64,000 bases of DNA, taken from contig CM060833.1 of NCBI GenBank assembly GCA_030762175.1, forward strand, positions 161,450,001 through 161,514,000. The letters are read 5' to 3'. The DNA comes from Metallyticus violacea (taxonomy: Eukaryota; Arthropoda; Insecta; Mantodea; Metallyticidae). The notes under the pieces were generated by a model that did no database searches, was not told the DNA's origin, and saw nothing but the letters and a program-made list of their open reading frames with translations. Of the stretch, positions 1-9,654 are shown piece after piece. A program made the position numbers and the translations under genes. The stretch's first letter is position 1. Every line of letters begins with the position of its first letter.

Positions 1-30
1 TGTTAGTAATAACTTACGCGACAATCACAG

Positions 31-222
31 CTGGGACTGTTTTATTCCCATCCACCGCGGTATCAGCTTGGACCGACCGGTCTTTACGTATGGAGTGGTC
101 CCCAAAGCAAATATCACCCATTAGATGTTGTCAAGAAGGCGTGCGTGTACCTGCAGCATTTGACCGACGAGCTAGATCATATATCAGGGAAGGAGCAGTT
201 GTTCATCGCCTTGGGCTCTTGA
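31..222 (+). CDS. possible last coding exon of an unrecognised host gene
   Basis: An open frame of 69 codons without a methionine runs from base 13 to a TGA at 220-222. A possible splice acceptor (ACAATCACAG) ends at base 30, giving a phase-0 terminal exon of 64 codons. The peptide is of mixed, non-repetitive composition and includes GPTGLYVWSG and then a helix-like stretch, KKACVYLQHLTDELDH. I do not recognise the family. A polyadenylation-type AATAAA lies at 425-430, about 200 bases after the stop, as expected for a 3' UTR. Upstream exons would lie outside the window. The polypyrimidine tract before the acceptor is weak, so this may be a chance frame or part of an old transposable element. 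Confidence 0.35.
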   Translation: MGLFYSHPPRYQLGPTGLYVWSGPQSKYHPLDVVKKACVYLQHLTDELDHISGKEQLFIALGS

Positions 223-424
223 CGTGACATGAGTGGAAATTTGGATGAGTTCAGTGAGTGAGTGTAGCTAAGAAATTAATCTGTCAAACCTACGATAGAG
301 CTTCTTTGATGCCCCGTTCTGGAGGAGATGTGCATAGCATCATAAAACAAGTGTCCACTTGCAATGTTCACTCATTGTTAACACACATAAATTAAATTTG
401 ATGATAATAATGTGGATCAAAAAG

Positions 425-430
425 AATAAA
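425..430 (+). promoter_or_regulatory. AATAAA polyadenylation-type signal
   Basis: A canonical AATAAA hexamer lies about 200 bases after the stop codon of the candidate terminal exon ending at 222. It is only meaningful if that exon is real, since AATAAA is frequent by chance in AT-rich DNA. Confidence 0.2.
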
Positions 431-471
431 GAACGCGCGGCTCTTCATTTATGATTTGACTGCTTTTAATA

Positions 472-1460
472 CATGTTTCAGCAAGTCACCAAAAAAACTC
501 CTGTCCTGAGAGATGCAGGTTTCAAACTACCACATACATGCACAACAAGATGGGGCTTTCACTCCAGAGCAACAGCAACAACAACTTCTCATTGTGACTT
601 GACAGGAGTCTCATGCATATTATCGATAATGATAAGCAATGGGACAGCGAATCTGTTAATAGTGCTGCAGAGTTGGTTAAGAGATTGGAGAAACCTATAT
701 GTCTCTTTCTGCTGTTTTGTATAACAAGATATTGTGCTTCATAGACCATATATTCAAAGTGTACATCTAACGTAAACATGTGCAACCACGAGGTAACTAA
801 TCATACTACTCCGAAAAATCTGGGAAATGAAGACACAGCCAATGAATGTATTAATCAGTAAAACATCAAACAATGATGTGTACAATCACTTGGCAATGTG
901 GAATGCTGCATATGCTGGCATATGAAATAATTGATACAACAGTGATTCAGGTGGAAATATGATTTGGAGACTTTGAAAACTTTAATTTCGCAGAACTGTT
1001 AGATGGAAAAAAAAAAAAAAAAAAAAAAAAATTAAGGGTATGAGAAAGCTTTCCCAATAACAAAAGTGAAGCAACTACTGGAAATGTACTCATTATTTGA
1101 GAGTGAACAACTAAAGAATGTGCACTCAGGTGAAACCGAACACCTATCGCCACAAATGCTACTTAAATATTTTTTGGATAATGGCCTTGATACGCTTTAC
1201 GAACAAACAACACGTTTAATTCGTTTAGTACTCAAATTGCCAGTGACAACATGTTCCATTGAAAAAAGCATGAAAGTATGAAAATATTCTTAAGGAACTC
1301 CATGAAAAACGATAGGTTAAATAATTTAAATACACTTGGAACAGAGAAGCCTCTTTTGAATGAACTTTCCAAGAATCATAGCTTCAGGGATCGCGTCATT
1401 AATGTATTTGTAGGCAGAAAAGAGCGTCATATAGAGTTAATTTATAAGAAAATTTAAGAC
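472..1460 (+). pseudogene. hAT-superfamily transposase remnant (ZMYM1/DUF4371-like)
   Basis: Broken frames together resemble the C-terminal half of hAT transposases of the type often annotated as zinc finger MYM-type 1-like. At 500-560 one frame gives a CTTRWGFHSRA segment. After a frameshift, 617-718 gives a helical segment (SAAELVKRLEK) typical of the insertion domain. After a poly-A stretch at 1006-1030, codons 1066-1281 give a frame containing LLKYFLDNG and VLKLPVTTCSIEKS. A further shift near 1290 leads into NSMKNDRLNNLNTLG at 1300-1345 and a stop near 1456. The last two blocks match the hAT C-terminal dimerisation domain (PF05699 pattern, normally IERSFS followed by a basic MxxxRLxxL). 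Several frameshifts and the A-tract show it is dead. The RNase-H-like catalytic core is not visible. Confidence 0.6.
1006..1030 (+). repeat. poly(A) tract
   Basis: A run of about 25 adenines lies inside the hAT remnant. It interrupts the coding frame and gives no sign of being a retroposon tail, since hAT-like coding continues after it. Confidence 0.9.
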
Positions 1461-1489
1461 AACTCTCAGACTACCCCGAACTAGCTTCA

Positions 1490-1990
1490 CCACTGGTGTC
1501 TGGTGGAATTTTGAGAGTGTTAATCCAAACGGAAGTGCAGTCGATGCGAATCATTATCCTCAATAACTGGCATGAGATCATGAAGTTTTTAGACAGAGAT
1601 AGCCAGTATTAGTTAATCGAAATAGAGTTTTCTTACAGCAAGACAATATGAAATTCCACACTGCTCGAACCATTGAAAAAAAATCAGAAATTGGAAGGGA
1701 TCGAATTGCTATTGCACCCAATACATAGCCCTGATCTTGTGCCTTCATATTACCATCTGTTTCGGTCCATAGCCAGAAGAAATTTCGAAAACATAGACGC
1801 TGTGGTAGCGGGTATCATCCGGTTTGCATCAAATTCCGGAAACTGGCACCATCGCCCTGAAAGCTGGCTTAAGACTATAGAATTGAATGACCTTTAATTT
1901 GAAGATTAGTTTAATTTCTTGCCAGAACACATTTCAAATAAAGTTTTCCTTACAAACTGACATTACTTGTGAGACAACATTTTTGTTCTT
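1490..1990 (+). pseudogene. mariner (irritans-type) transposase C-terminal fragment
   Basis: Translation of 1495-1565 gives VWWNFESVNPNGS, the segment after the first catalytic Asp in irritans-type mariners. Bases 1631-1670 give a QQDN block containing the second catalytic Asp. After a frameshift, 1673-1897 encode a 74-residue tail with HSPDLVPSYYHLF, RRNFEN and WLKTIE, ending at TAA 1895-1897. In the family the DLxPxDYxLF motif carries the third catalytic Asp; here that residue is Tyr (SYYHLF), so even a repaired reading frame would be inactive. The 3' noncoding part (1898-1990) is shared with the fragment at 34,790-35,040, including CAAATAAAGTTTTCCTT, which supports a common family. No 5' half or terminal repeat is visible. 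Confidence 0.7.
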
Positions 1991-2009
1991 TAGTTTTAGA
2001 AAAACTAGC

Positions 2010-2037
2010 GTTTTTTTTTTTTTTTTTTTTTTTTTTT
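2010..2037 (+). repeat. poly(T) tract
   Basis: An uninterrupted T run of 28 bases just downstream of the mariner fragment. Bases 2038-2559 around and after it hold nothing I can identify. Confidence 0.9.
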
Positions 2038-2559
2038 ACATATTCAATATTATACTTAAGGCCATTGTTTAGACGATTAGTACAGAAAATTGTAATTTAT
2101 AATACAACAATGAAAAGCAACGGTTGCTATACAGTTAGTGCGAAACAATAGATAAACCTTTGGATTATGGAAATAGGGTGCAGTTATGTGGCGAGTATAA
2201 TAGAAAAATATAATGTAACTCTCGATTCGCAACTGACATTATTTATCATGAGATTTGTCGGACTGTGTTAATATTTAAAATACTACTATTGGAGTACTGA
2301 ATTCCAATGTTGCCTTTTAAGTTCTCTTGCTCGATCAGCCATGGTCTGGTATGCAATAAGCGCGAGACGATCATTGGATATATATAATGATTAACTCTGA
2401 GATGTATGTAAATTATATATTAAATATAATTTTGCCTCTTGGTGAAAGTAGAGCAATTGTTAGATATTTTATGAAGGGCAATACAGAGCAATAGCGCGTG
2501 GTCCATTTATAACGTGAGTACCGATAATTTGCCGACCACATTATCTGAATGATGAAATG

Positions 2560-2831
2560 GTCAAGGGCGTCCGCAAGGGAGGGGGGCACAGAGGGGCAGC
2601 TCCCCCTCAATGTTTTTAAAATTAATCAATTTCCATTTAATAGCCAGAATAGTGATGTTTTAAAATAAAGCATTTAAGGTGAACACACCTGATTAACCTA
2701 AATGTTGTTTTTTGTTATATCAATTTAAAAAATTTGGTTATTTAATTGAATTTTCAAACCTGCTAAATTTTAATCATCTACTTTCAAATATGTTGCCCCT
2801 CCCTCAAAAATATTCTGCAAAAGCCCTTGAC
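2560..2831. mobile_element. MITE-like element with imperfect terminal inverted repeats
   Basis: The left end reads GTCAAGGGCGTCCGCA and the right end TGCAAAAGCCCTTGAC; the reverse complement of the right end matches the left in 13 of 16 positions. Just inside each end are G-rich (left, GGGAGGGGGGCACAGAGGGG) and C-rich (right, GCCCCTCCCTC) blocks, the interior is AT-rich and there is no coding capacity. Length 272 bp. G-rich termini of this kind are usual in hAT-derived MITEs. I could not find a clean 8-bp target duplication, so the class is uncertain. Confidence 0.45.
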
Positions 2832-2989
2832 TGGGAGGGCCTCGGGGCAGTCCTTGACTCTCAATCAAAGCTCCGCCTAGTTACAGAATAATTCATTCAG
2901 ATTTGTAGTCTTCAAGATTCCTGAACCTTAATATTTGAGACTACTTTTTGTAGGTATCTTAAAAGTAAAAACATACACAAATTAAGCAC

Positions 2990-3130
2990 CTATCTGAATG
3001 CTGTAAAAGAAAATATTCGTCAGGCGATATTCCGCATTTACCAAATAGAGCTCCAACAAATTTCCCTAACCTTTCCTGAAGGATACAGCATGTCTGAGAG
3101 GGGAAGACAGACGCCTCAAACATCTATATT
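2990..3130 (+). pseudogene. possible Tc1/IS630-like transposase C-terminal scrap
   Basis: One frame from 3004 gives LNAVKENIRQAIFRI, resembling the LKxxIRxEIxxI helix near the C terminus of the Tc1-like transposase fragment at 23,480-23,785. The next 60 bases resemble the usual arginine-rich end only when two frames are combined. Short and degenerate, so low confidence. Confidence 0.22.
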
Positions 3131-3186
3131 GTGACCATAACTGAAACATTAAATAAAATAGGAAATAAAGATTTTTACCAACTCAC

Positions 3187-3425
3187 CAATTACTTTGTTC
3201 CCATAATGACTTTTGGAATTGAGTTGGTTCCTGGTGGAAGCAATACTGGAAGTTGATGCCACATATTTTTGCTTAGGGAACAACTTTTCTCTCCACCATG
3301 CAAACATCGATCCAAACTGACCAACACCTGGTGAAAGGTCAAGATTGATCTCAAATGGGTTGACTTCCAAATTTGGATAAGGTCGCTGCTCTACAGCATC
3401 CCTTAATGGCACTCTGTGGTCCGAC
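3187..3425 (-). CDS. internal coding exon of unrecognised secreted-protein gene
   Basis: On the minus strand a pyrimidine-rich tract (CTTCCATTTTGTCTTTAAG) ends at 3426, followed by 239 coding bases and then a strong donor (ATTG then GTGAGT) at 3186. The exon starts with the third base of a codon and ends after the first base of the next. It encodes about 79 residues, including VPLRDAVEQRPYPNLEVNPF and a Trp-rich MFAWWREKLFPKQKY segment, then a Ser/Thr/Asn-rich stretch. The acceptor phase matches the donor of the exon at 13,077-13,345, so the two join without a shift to form an Arg codon. No homologous family is recognised. The signal peptide of the upstream exon implies secretion. The gene must continue to the left of the window, as no stop codon is reached before the donor. 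The intron of about 9.65 kb is filled with repeats. Confidence 0.6.
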
Positions 3426-3548
3426 CTTAAAGACAAAATGGAAGAAGTTAATTTGTTGAAAGACAAAGGAACTTCTACAGAGCACTGTATCAACTTTTTA
3501 ATACGGTAGCAAACAGTGCCTTGGCATAACACTCACAAAACAGTAAGC

Positions 3549-3611
<63 letters not shown>
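3549..3611 (+). repeat. (TAA)n microsatellite
   Basis: About 21 perfect copies of a TAA trinucleotide. Confidence 0.95.
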
Positions 3612-4875
3612 CCTAAATAATGACACCATATCAATTAACTGGCACAATGTATAAAATATCGTATTTTGTACAACCTGATTTGAAATATAATTGACATATT
3701 GTTAAATTTAATTTATCTGAACGTAGGCTGCTAAAATGATAGGTGGTAGTTTTCCGGTGTCAGCTGACATCGGACCACGCAAAGAGAAGGCGAAGTATCT
3801 CATAGTATATATGGATTCTTATTTATGGATTCACCACAATTAGATCATAAAAGTCCGTAACATAGGAGCGCAAACTATTAAATTAACTTTAAAAGAGAGT
3901 ACAACATCCAAATTATGGCCTTATTAATTAATTAATGAAATATGTTATGGTACTACTTTATGATATTAGGGAAACAAAATTAGACTTCTTGCAATCTATA
4001 AGCATCACAAAAGGGAAACCACGCTATTATTATTATTATTATTACTATTATTGTTACTATTATTATTATTAAACCACAAAAATAATGGTATATTATTAAT
4101 TATATAAAATATATGAACATTTTTCCCGGTCCCTAAGACCCCAGGCAATTACAAATGCATTATTTGAATTTCAATATAATCAAAATTTCAGTATGTAGAT
4201 TGTATTACTCTCAGATTTTAGTGTCCTAAGTAATGTATATTTTGCCCAGGCATCTCATAATTTTATATTTTTGACTCATGTTGTTTTCTTTGGTTATAGA
4301 TGCTTGGAAATTATTTGGCAGGGAACGAGCGGAATTGGCCCTATGCTTAGAATTGGGGAGTTTACAACCATCCAGTCATAAAATTCTGCCAGACCTTTTC
4401 TTAAAAGTTTTGCATTAAAGGAAGGGGACCCCCCCCCAAAAAAAAACTCTCTTCCTATACACATTGTATACCGCTACTTCTATTGTATGTCGTCCAGGAG
4501 ACCTTGACTGTCCCTAACAGGAAACACGCAATCCATTTTATGTAACAAATATACAAACTACGGCACATCTTTTAAGTCAAGGCCACAAGAAAAAATAATT
4601 TATTCCCAAATAGGTCAAAGCCTTGATCTTAAAAAACTCCACTGTATTTCCCAAGACAAGGCAGGCGCGAACTGACCCGCTAATGAAAAAAGTCCCCTAA
4701 CATACGTGCATGTCATCTGGTCAATGAAAAACGCGGAAGATCAATAACAATGCTCAACTTTAAGATCTAAGACTCCAAACGCGTCGTATAGACCGACCAG
4801 TAGGGCCCTGAACTAAATCAATGGAGAATCAAGCCTGCTACTAGTTTTTCGCTATAATTCTTCGCATCGCTTTGT
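3612..4875. other. intronic/intergenic DNA without recognised gene
   Basis: AT-rich sequence with an interrupted (TTA)n microsatellite at 4026-4069 and a C9-A9 homopolymer junction near 4430-4446. I see no coding signature or known repeat family. Confidence 0.5.
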
Positions 4876-4975
4876 CACCTCGGTTCGGACTTTCGCCTTA
4901 GTTTGGATCAGTTTGTCGCCTCAGTTGGGACTAGTGTTCCATCTCAGTTTGGACAAGTTTGCATCAGTTCATCAC
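4876..4975 (+). repeat. degenerate short tandem repeat
   Basis: About four imperfect units of 25-30 bases built round the theme GTTTGTCRCCTCAGTTTGGA (variants at 4871, 4912, 4940 and 4957). Not coding in any convincing frame. Confidence 0.5.
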
Positions 4976-5844
4976 GAGCTACAGGCAGTTTCTGAAAGAG
5001 TATCACCAAGTTCTTTACGAATGTTAGCATCTGTTAGGAACCATTTGTCAGGAGTATATCATATGTTTTTGACAAGTGTGTTGTGTTAGCACAGAAGTAT
5101 TTTGAATAATCACGCATACTCTGCTTCATCGTATATAAGACTTTCAAAACTGCAAGGACTGGTAATGTCAGCGTTATTGCTCGACTGAAAACAGTTCATA
5201 TTGCCGAAATTAGAAACAGTTATCAATTTAAGTGCATATATTAGTGTAAGCTAACTCACTCCTAGTCAACTTCGAACTCTGAACCAAGCATTGTTTTTGC
5301 CGTTACGACATTCAAGGCTCCTGTCCACGACAGTAGATGATTCACCTTGGCCTCTGAGTGTAAATGATAGAGAATAAAACCTTCTAGTGAACTTCATGAA
5401 CATTATCTTTTGAAGTGAACGATCCCTCTCCAATCCCTTCTCCTGTTAAACGTTCTAAGTCCCAAAAATGCACCAGTGTCATCTCAACAGCCGCAGCACT
5501 GGAGAGAATCAATACTTCACATCGGTAAAGGAGCGGGAGAGAAAGACGAGAAAGAAGAAGCTGGGAGCAAGCATCCAAAACTTCAGAATCCTTTCTAAAT
5601 CCAAATCATATTAACATCTGCATCCCCTGTACTCCCCAAGATCGGAGCCAAAGACCGACCGAGCTCTTCTTTAAATTCTAAGCATTTCAACTGTTCCAAT
5701 ATATCCACACCCAAATTTATTAATCAAGAAGCAACATATGTTGAAATTATTCCCCATTTCCCATTTCAAATGGCACCCAACGTGGGGAAATTAAAAGCAA
5801 AGGATAAAAATTAATTCCCTGTCACCTTATAATTTCCGCTTCAA
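4976..5844. other. no recognised feature
   Basis: I find no gene, RNA or repeat here that I can support. A 64-codon minus-strand open frame at 5384-5578 has no splice signals or family match. Confidence 0.4.
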
Positions 5845-7260
5845 CTGTGTGAGTATTTTTAAACATTTTTAAATGTAGTCATATTTATGAACTGAGCCCT
5901 TGATATCATTTTACATTCTCTAAAATAGAGAGAAATAACAGAAAATTTCGAGTTACATTGCATACTTAAGAAGATGATTTACATATGTTTCAATAAAATA
6001 ACATATCACTATTTAAAAACAATTACAATAAACTAAGCAAATTTATTCTCAATCAGTAATAAACAATCAAAAGTTTCATCGATTTTCATTATCTTTGAAA
6101 TTTAATTTAAACGTTATTGTAGAAAAAATATGTAACAAAACGTTTTGTGAAGGTTATTACAAAGAGCTCTTACATATAAATATAATTCTGAAACACATAT
6201 TAGATTTATATTTCACATTTGCTATCTACATGACGATGCTTTTGTTAAATTTAAAGAGTATGTGTCGTTATAAATACAGTTTATATGCTAAATTAATTTG
6301 TACTTTTATTTTAAAACAGTATAAAGCAAAATTAAACAAAAATGGCCTTTTAAATTTCGGTTTTCAAGTATACTCCTAAAGGCCTGATTTCCCCAAGGAA
6401 TCATTTTTCTTATTTGATTTAAATGATATATGCCGAGTTTAGTTGTTAAAAAAAACAAAAAACAAATGTGGGGGATGTTGGAGCGATATTTAAATTTTGA
6501 GTAGTCCCCCTACTACTATTCCGATTTCTTTAATTTTCAGACACTATTTTTATTATTTTATTTAAATGGCATATGCCTAGTTTAGTTGTGAAAAAACAAA
6601 TATTGGGACTGCTAGAACGATTTTTAAATTTTGGACTTCAGGTTAACCCGCACTCCTAATGACTCCAGAAACTATATTTTTTTATTTAAAAAATTTTATT
6701 TTTTATTTATTTTTTTATTTTATATACGGAGTTTCGTTGCCCCACCCCAAAATTAACAAATATTAATACCGCTAGGGCGATTTTTAAATGTTGGGTTTCA
6801 GGCAAACGCCCTCTCATAATAGCCCGATCTCACCGATTTTCAAAAAATATTTTTTATATTTTTAAATTGTATATACCGAGTTTTCTTTAAAAACGTTTAA
6901 AATTGCACTCGCTAGAGAAAGTTTAAAACTTCGCTTTAACCGCTACTTGTTTTTCAGGTATACTAATCACCTACCATTTCTAATAGTCCGACTGCCCTGA
7001 TTTACAGGAACTACCTTTAAAATTTTATTTCATAGAAATACACTGAATTTCGTTAATAAAAAGCAAACATTGCGGCCGCTAGAGCGATTTTTCAAGTTAT
7101 AAAACGTTCTCTATAGGTTAATTCCCACCTCCAATGGTTCAATTTTGTTGGTTAATGAGCTCGATCAATTGTTTGTTAATTAATGGTTTTATGCTGAGTT
7201 TCGTTGAGAAGAAACAAAAACTGCGAAAGCTAGAGCGTTAACACACTCACATATAAATAA
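5845..7260 (+). mobile_element. composite repeat copy 1: unique flank plus array of ~150-bp units
   Basis: Bases 5845-6380 are an AT-rich unique block. They are followed by six imperfect tandem units (6381-7240) marked by GCTAGAGCGATTTTTAAATT-type boxes at 6477, 6611, 6771, 6911, 7078 and 7229, so periods range from 134 to 167 bp. Each unit also carries GAGTTTCGTTGAGAAAAAC, CCCACTCCTAATGGCCCGAT and a GATTTTCAG box. The whole block, flank included, recurs in reverse orientation at 19,510-20,818. Array pieces without the flank occur at 37,722-38,025 and 52,005-52,832. The conserved order of flank and array shows a dispersed element rather than a local satellite. No coding capacity is seen. Confidence 0.7.
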
Positions 7261-7271
7261 AATACCAAATG

Positions 7272-7383
7272 AACAATGTAACTAAAATAACAATAACTAG
7301 AGGCAGAAAAAGGACAAAACACTTAGAAAGTCACAGATATGGTATCGCAACATTTCGAACAGCTCGTGTTCTTCGTCAAGAAG
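7272..7383 (-). mobile_element. Penelope-like 3' region piece next to the array
   Basis: Bases 7272-7336 (AACAATGTAACTAAAATAAC and onward) are shared with 25,449-25,513 and 52,931-53,000. Bases 7341-7383 read on the minus strand as CTTGACGAAGAACACGAGC followed by TTCGAAATGTTGCG, the kind of CTxxxGAAG...CGAAACGTTG block found in the 3' noncoding part of many Penelope-like elements. The copy at 25,521-25,563 lies just downstream of GIY-YIG-like coding remains on the same strand, which supports the assignment. Confidence 0.45.
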
Positions 7384-7683
7384 ACAAATGAATGTAAACT
7401 GGGCAACCTTCAGAAAACGGTCATCACGTACTAAGGTTGTTGTTGCACTCACTTGTTTCGTATATCATTTCAGTAAAAATATCATAATTTTCACTCTCTG
7501 ATAGTCGACAAGCAACGCGAGCAAGCACACTGTTACTGTCCAGTTTACACCAATAGATTACGTAGAATTATGCACCTTACATTAATATATGTGATATGAT
7601 TTTCACACGAATAACACTATACAATTCTTATGTGTTAAGTTGATCAGCAATAAGAACAACGCAGAATATTTACCGCACTTTGA

Positions 7684-8025
7684 TATATGTTAAGGGTACA
7701 CTTACATAAACACAACACATTTTACTCATTTCTAATACGTTTAACAGTCCAGAACATAATCGTTTCTTTAAATTACAGGATCAACGCAGGAGTTAAAACA
7801 TATTTCCTATATGTTAGGGGTACACTTTTTACACAAAAACGTTTTATTCATTCCCAGTACTCTCAACACTCCAGTTAGTCGGCCGTTTCACGCCCCGAGT
7901 TGAATGGGACGCTGATGACCTGCGATATTAAAGAGTGTCCATAAATAAATCAATCAAAAAAATCAACACTCCAGAACATAGCTCTCTGTTTAAATTACGA
8001 TTTACCCGCTAACTTAGTAGCACAC
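7684..8025 (+). repeat. two diverged ~125-bp tandem units, second split by a SINE
   Basis: Unit 1 starts at TATATGTTAAGGGTACACTT (7684) and runs through CCAGAACATAATCGTTTCTT to about 7800. Unit 2 starts with TATATGTTAGGGGTACACTT (7809) and would read CTCCAGAACATAGCTCTCTG had a SINE B fragment not entered at 7875-7962. Unit 1 therefore serves as an internal empty site. No coding function is seen. Confidence 0.7.
7875..7962 (+). mobile_element. SINE B, 5'-truncated 88-bp copy with 12-bp target duplication
   Basis: Only the 3' end of the family is present, from TCGGCCGTTTCACGCCCCGA through the GATGACC and TAAATAAATCAATC tail. It is bracketed by perfect TCAACACTCCAG duplications at 7863-7874 and 7963-7974. 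The extreme 5' truncation with a direct duplication is the signature of target-primed reverse transcription by a LINE. Confidence 0.9.
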
Positions 8026-8036
8026 AATGCGTTATC

Positions 8037-8128
8037 AATTTATACTTACGAAAAGGAGGCGCACGCAGGCCGTCAGGTAGACCATTGGGTACACCGGTTT
8101 CTAGGATTCTCCCGAGTTGGCGCTAGGG

Positions 8129-8174
<46 letters not shown>

Positions 8175-8322
8175 AATTAATTACAAACAGTTTATACTTA
8201 CGAAAAGGAGGCCAGCGTAGGCCGTCAGGTGGACCACTGGGTCCGTCGGTTTCTAGGATTCACCCGAGGTTCGCGTTAGGGTTAGTGTGTGTGTGTGTGT
8301 GTGTGTGTGGATTAATTACGAA
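8037..8322 (+). repeat. tandem duplication of ~140-bp unit, each with a (GT)n run
   Basis: Both units begin TTTATACTTACGAAAAGGAG (8040 and 8190), continue through GCCGTCAGGT, GGTTTCTAGGATTC and GCTAGGGTTAG-type boxes, and end in a GT run (8131-8170 and 8285-8309) and ATTAATTAC. The GT run is longer in the first copy. The units differ by about 10-15 percent, so this is not an assembly artefact. Confidence 0.8.
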
Positions 8323-8589
8323 TTTCACTTTTTTCCCCAGCTGTCGCTTAAAATATTGTTAGAACCCCAGTTAAAATTGCTTTAGTGAATGAGTTTTTCA
8401 GGTTAGGTTAGTACATTTTTCAATTGTACAAAATCATATTAGTGAATGAATTTATGATACATTTTTATACTTATGAATATCCTGAAGAAAAATGGATCAT
8501 TAAAATGCATTCGAACATAGGTAGGGTCTGATTTTACCACTTTAGTTTTGCAACTATTTCTAGAAAAGTTACAATTTGTCTTTTTCTCC

Positions 8590-8765
8590 CCTATCGTTCG
8601 TTTTTGCATATCTGCTTGGTATTTCACAATTACTAAGGTTAAATTTACACTCATTTCTAACTTTACTTTATCGGTTAAAAAGTTTTTCGCTTTTGCGTAT
8701 CTTCTTAGTATTTCACAACTACCGGTTAAACTTGCACTCATTTCTGACATTATTTATCCGCTTAT
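8590..8765 (+). repeat. ~85-bp tandem duplication
   Basis: Two units share TTTTTGCATATCTGCTTGGT/TTTTGCGTATCTTCTTAGT, TATTTCACAA, and TTACACTCATTTCTAAC/TTGCACTCATTTCTGAC, starting near 8600 and 8685. Open frames on both strands here exist only because the units lack stops; they are not genes. Confidence 0.65.
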
Positions 8766-9046
8766 TCTGAAGTAGTAATAGGTAGATGTTCACTTTTTTC
8801 CGTTTACATGCTGTCTGGTCTAATGATTAGTGTTTTCGTGCTCTTATGTTGAAATGACGTCATGAATTATAATGTTGCTTTTTTCTTGTTTTATAAATTA
8901 TTATGCATAGATTATACTTCGTTTAGTAATTTTTCAGAATCTTAATACATTTTGATAGGTTTTAAGTTAGATTCATATAGTAACTAATTCGTTATATAAA
9001 TACAAAATTAGATACATGAGAAATATTTTGAAACTTAATTAAGCAT

Positions 9047-9118
9047 GGATTCTTGCCGCGTAAATGTCTAGACTCTTGACTTGTGATTGATATGACGCGG
9101 GTTCGAATCTCTTCTAGG
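9047..9118 (+). other. tRNA-like fragment, probably SINE-derived
   Basis: GCGGGTTCGAATCTC at 9097-9111 is a perfect RNA polymerase III B-box/T-arm core, preceded by CTAGACTCTTGACTTGTGAT, which resembles an anticodon arm. The D-arm and acceptor pairing are not convincing and no CCA-less 7-bp acceptor stem closes, so it is not a working tRNA gene. A decayed SINE head is the likeliest origin. Confidence 0.3.
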
Positions 9119-9214
9119 TAAGAAATTTATAAGTTTTAAATAAGTACTTAAGAATAATTAGACACATATAAGATAAGTTAGATAATGGGTATAGATGTGA
9201 TGTTACGAATGAAT

Positions 9215-9503
9215 TTGATTGATTGATTGATTTATTTATGGACGCTCTTTAACATCTCAGGTCATCAGCGTCCCATTCAACTCAGGGCGTGAAACAACCG
9301 ACAAATTTTGCTCAGAGGCCTCTCTTTCAGGCTTGAGTTTTTTTTTTTTTTTTCGTGCCGCAAATGTACGACACGGGACCCATGGCTTTACTTCCCCTCT
9401 TAGGATTTTTACGCCCGAAAAAATCCATCGGTCCTGGCCGGGTTCGAACCCGCGATTTGGGTTTAGGAGGCAAGTATGGTAACCACTACACCACCAGGAC
9501 CGA
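9215..9503 (-). mobile_element. SINE B, full length, with 11-bp target duplication
   Basis: A near-complete tRNA-derived element read on the minus strand. The head GGTCCTGGTGGTGTAGTGG is A-box-like, CGGGTTCGAACCCGG is the B-box/T-arm, and GGTCCTGG pairs with CCAGGACC as a tRNA acceptor stem would. The order most resembles a Val-type tRNA. The body contains the conserved TCGGGCGTAAAAATCCTAAG and GCCTCTGAGCAAAATTTGTC blocks, and the tail is a run of GATT/AATC. Perfect duplications TACGAATGAAT lie at 9204-9214 and 9504-9514. A 16-base T run (9338-9353) expands the internal A-rich site. Confidence 0.92.
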
Positions 9504-9654
9504 TACGAATGAATAGATAAAGGTAGTGAACAGATATATAGAGGAAATTAAGAGATAGGGGAACATCCAGTAAAACAAAGTAAATAACTATTTTCAGTTG
9601 TAGTACTTATTTTAGTGGAAGAATGGCATAAGTAACTGATGACCGTATTCTGAA

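Noticed and set aside
7341..7383. Hammerhead ribozyme in the Penelope-like 3' region
   Set aside because: Some Penelope-like elements carry hammerheads, and a GAAA-type core is near, but I could not find the CUGANGA half or pairing stems in this window.
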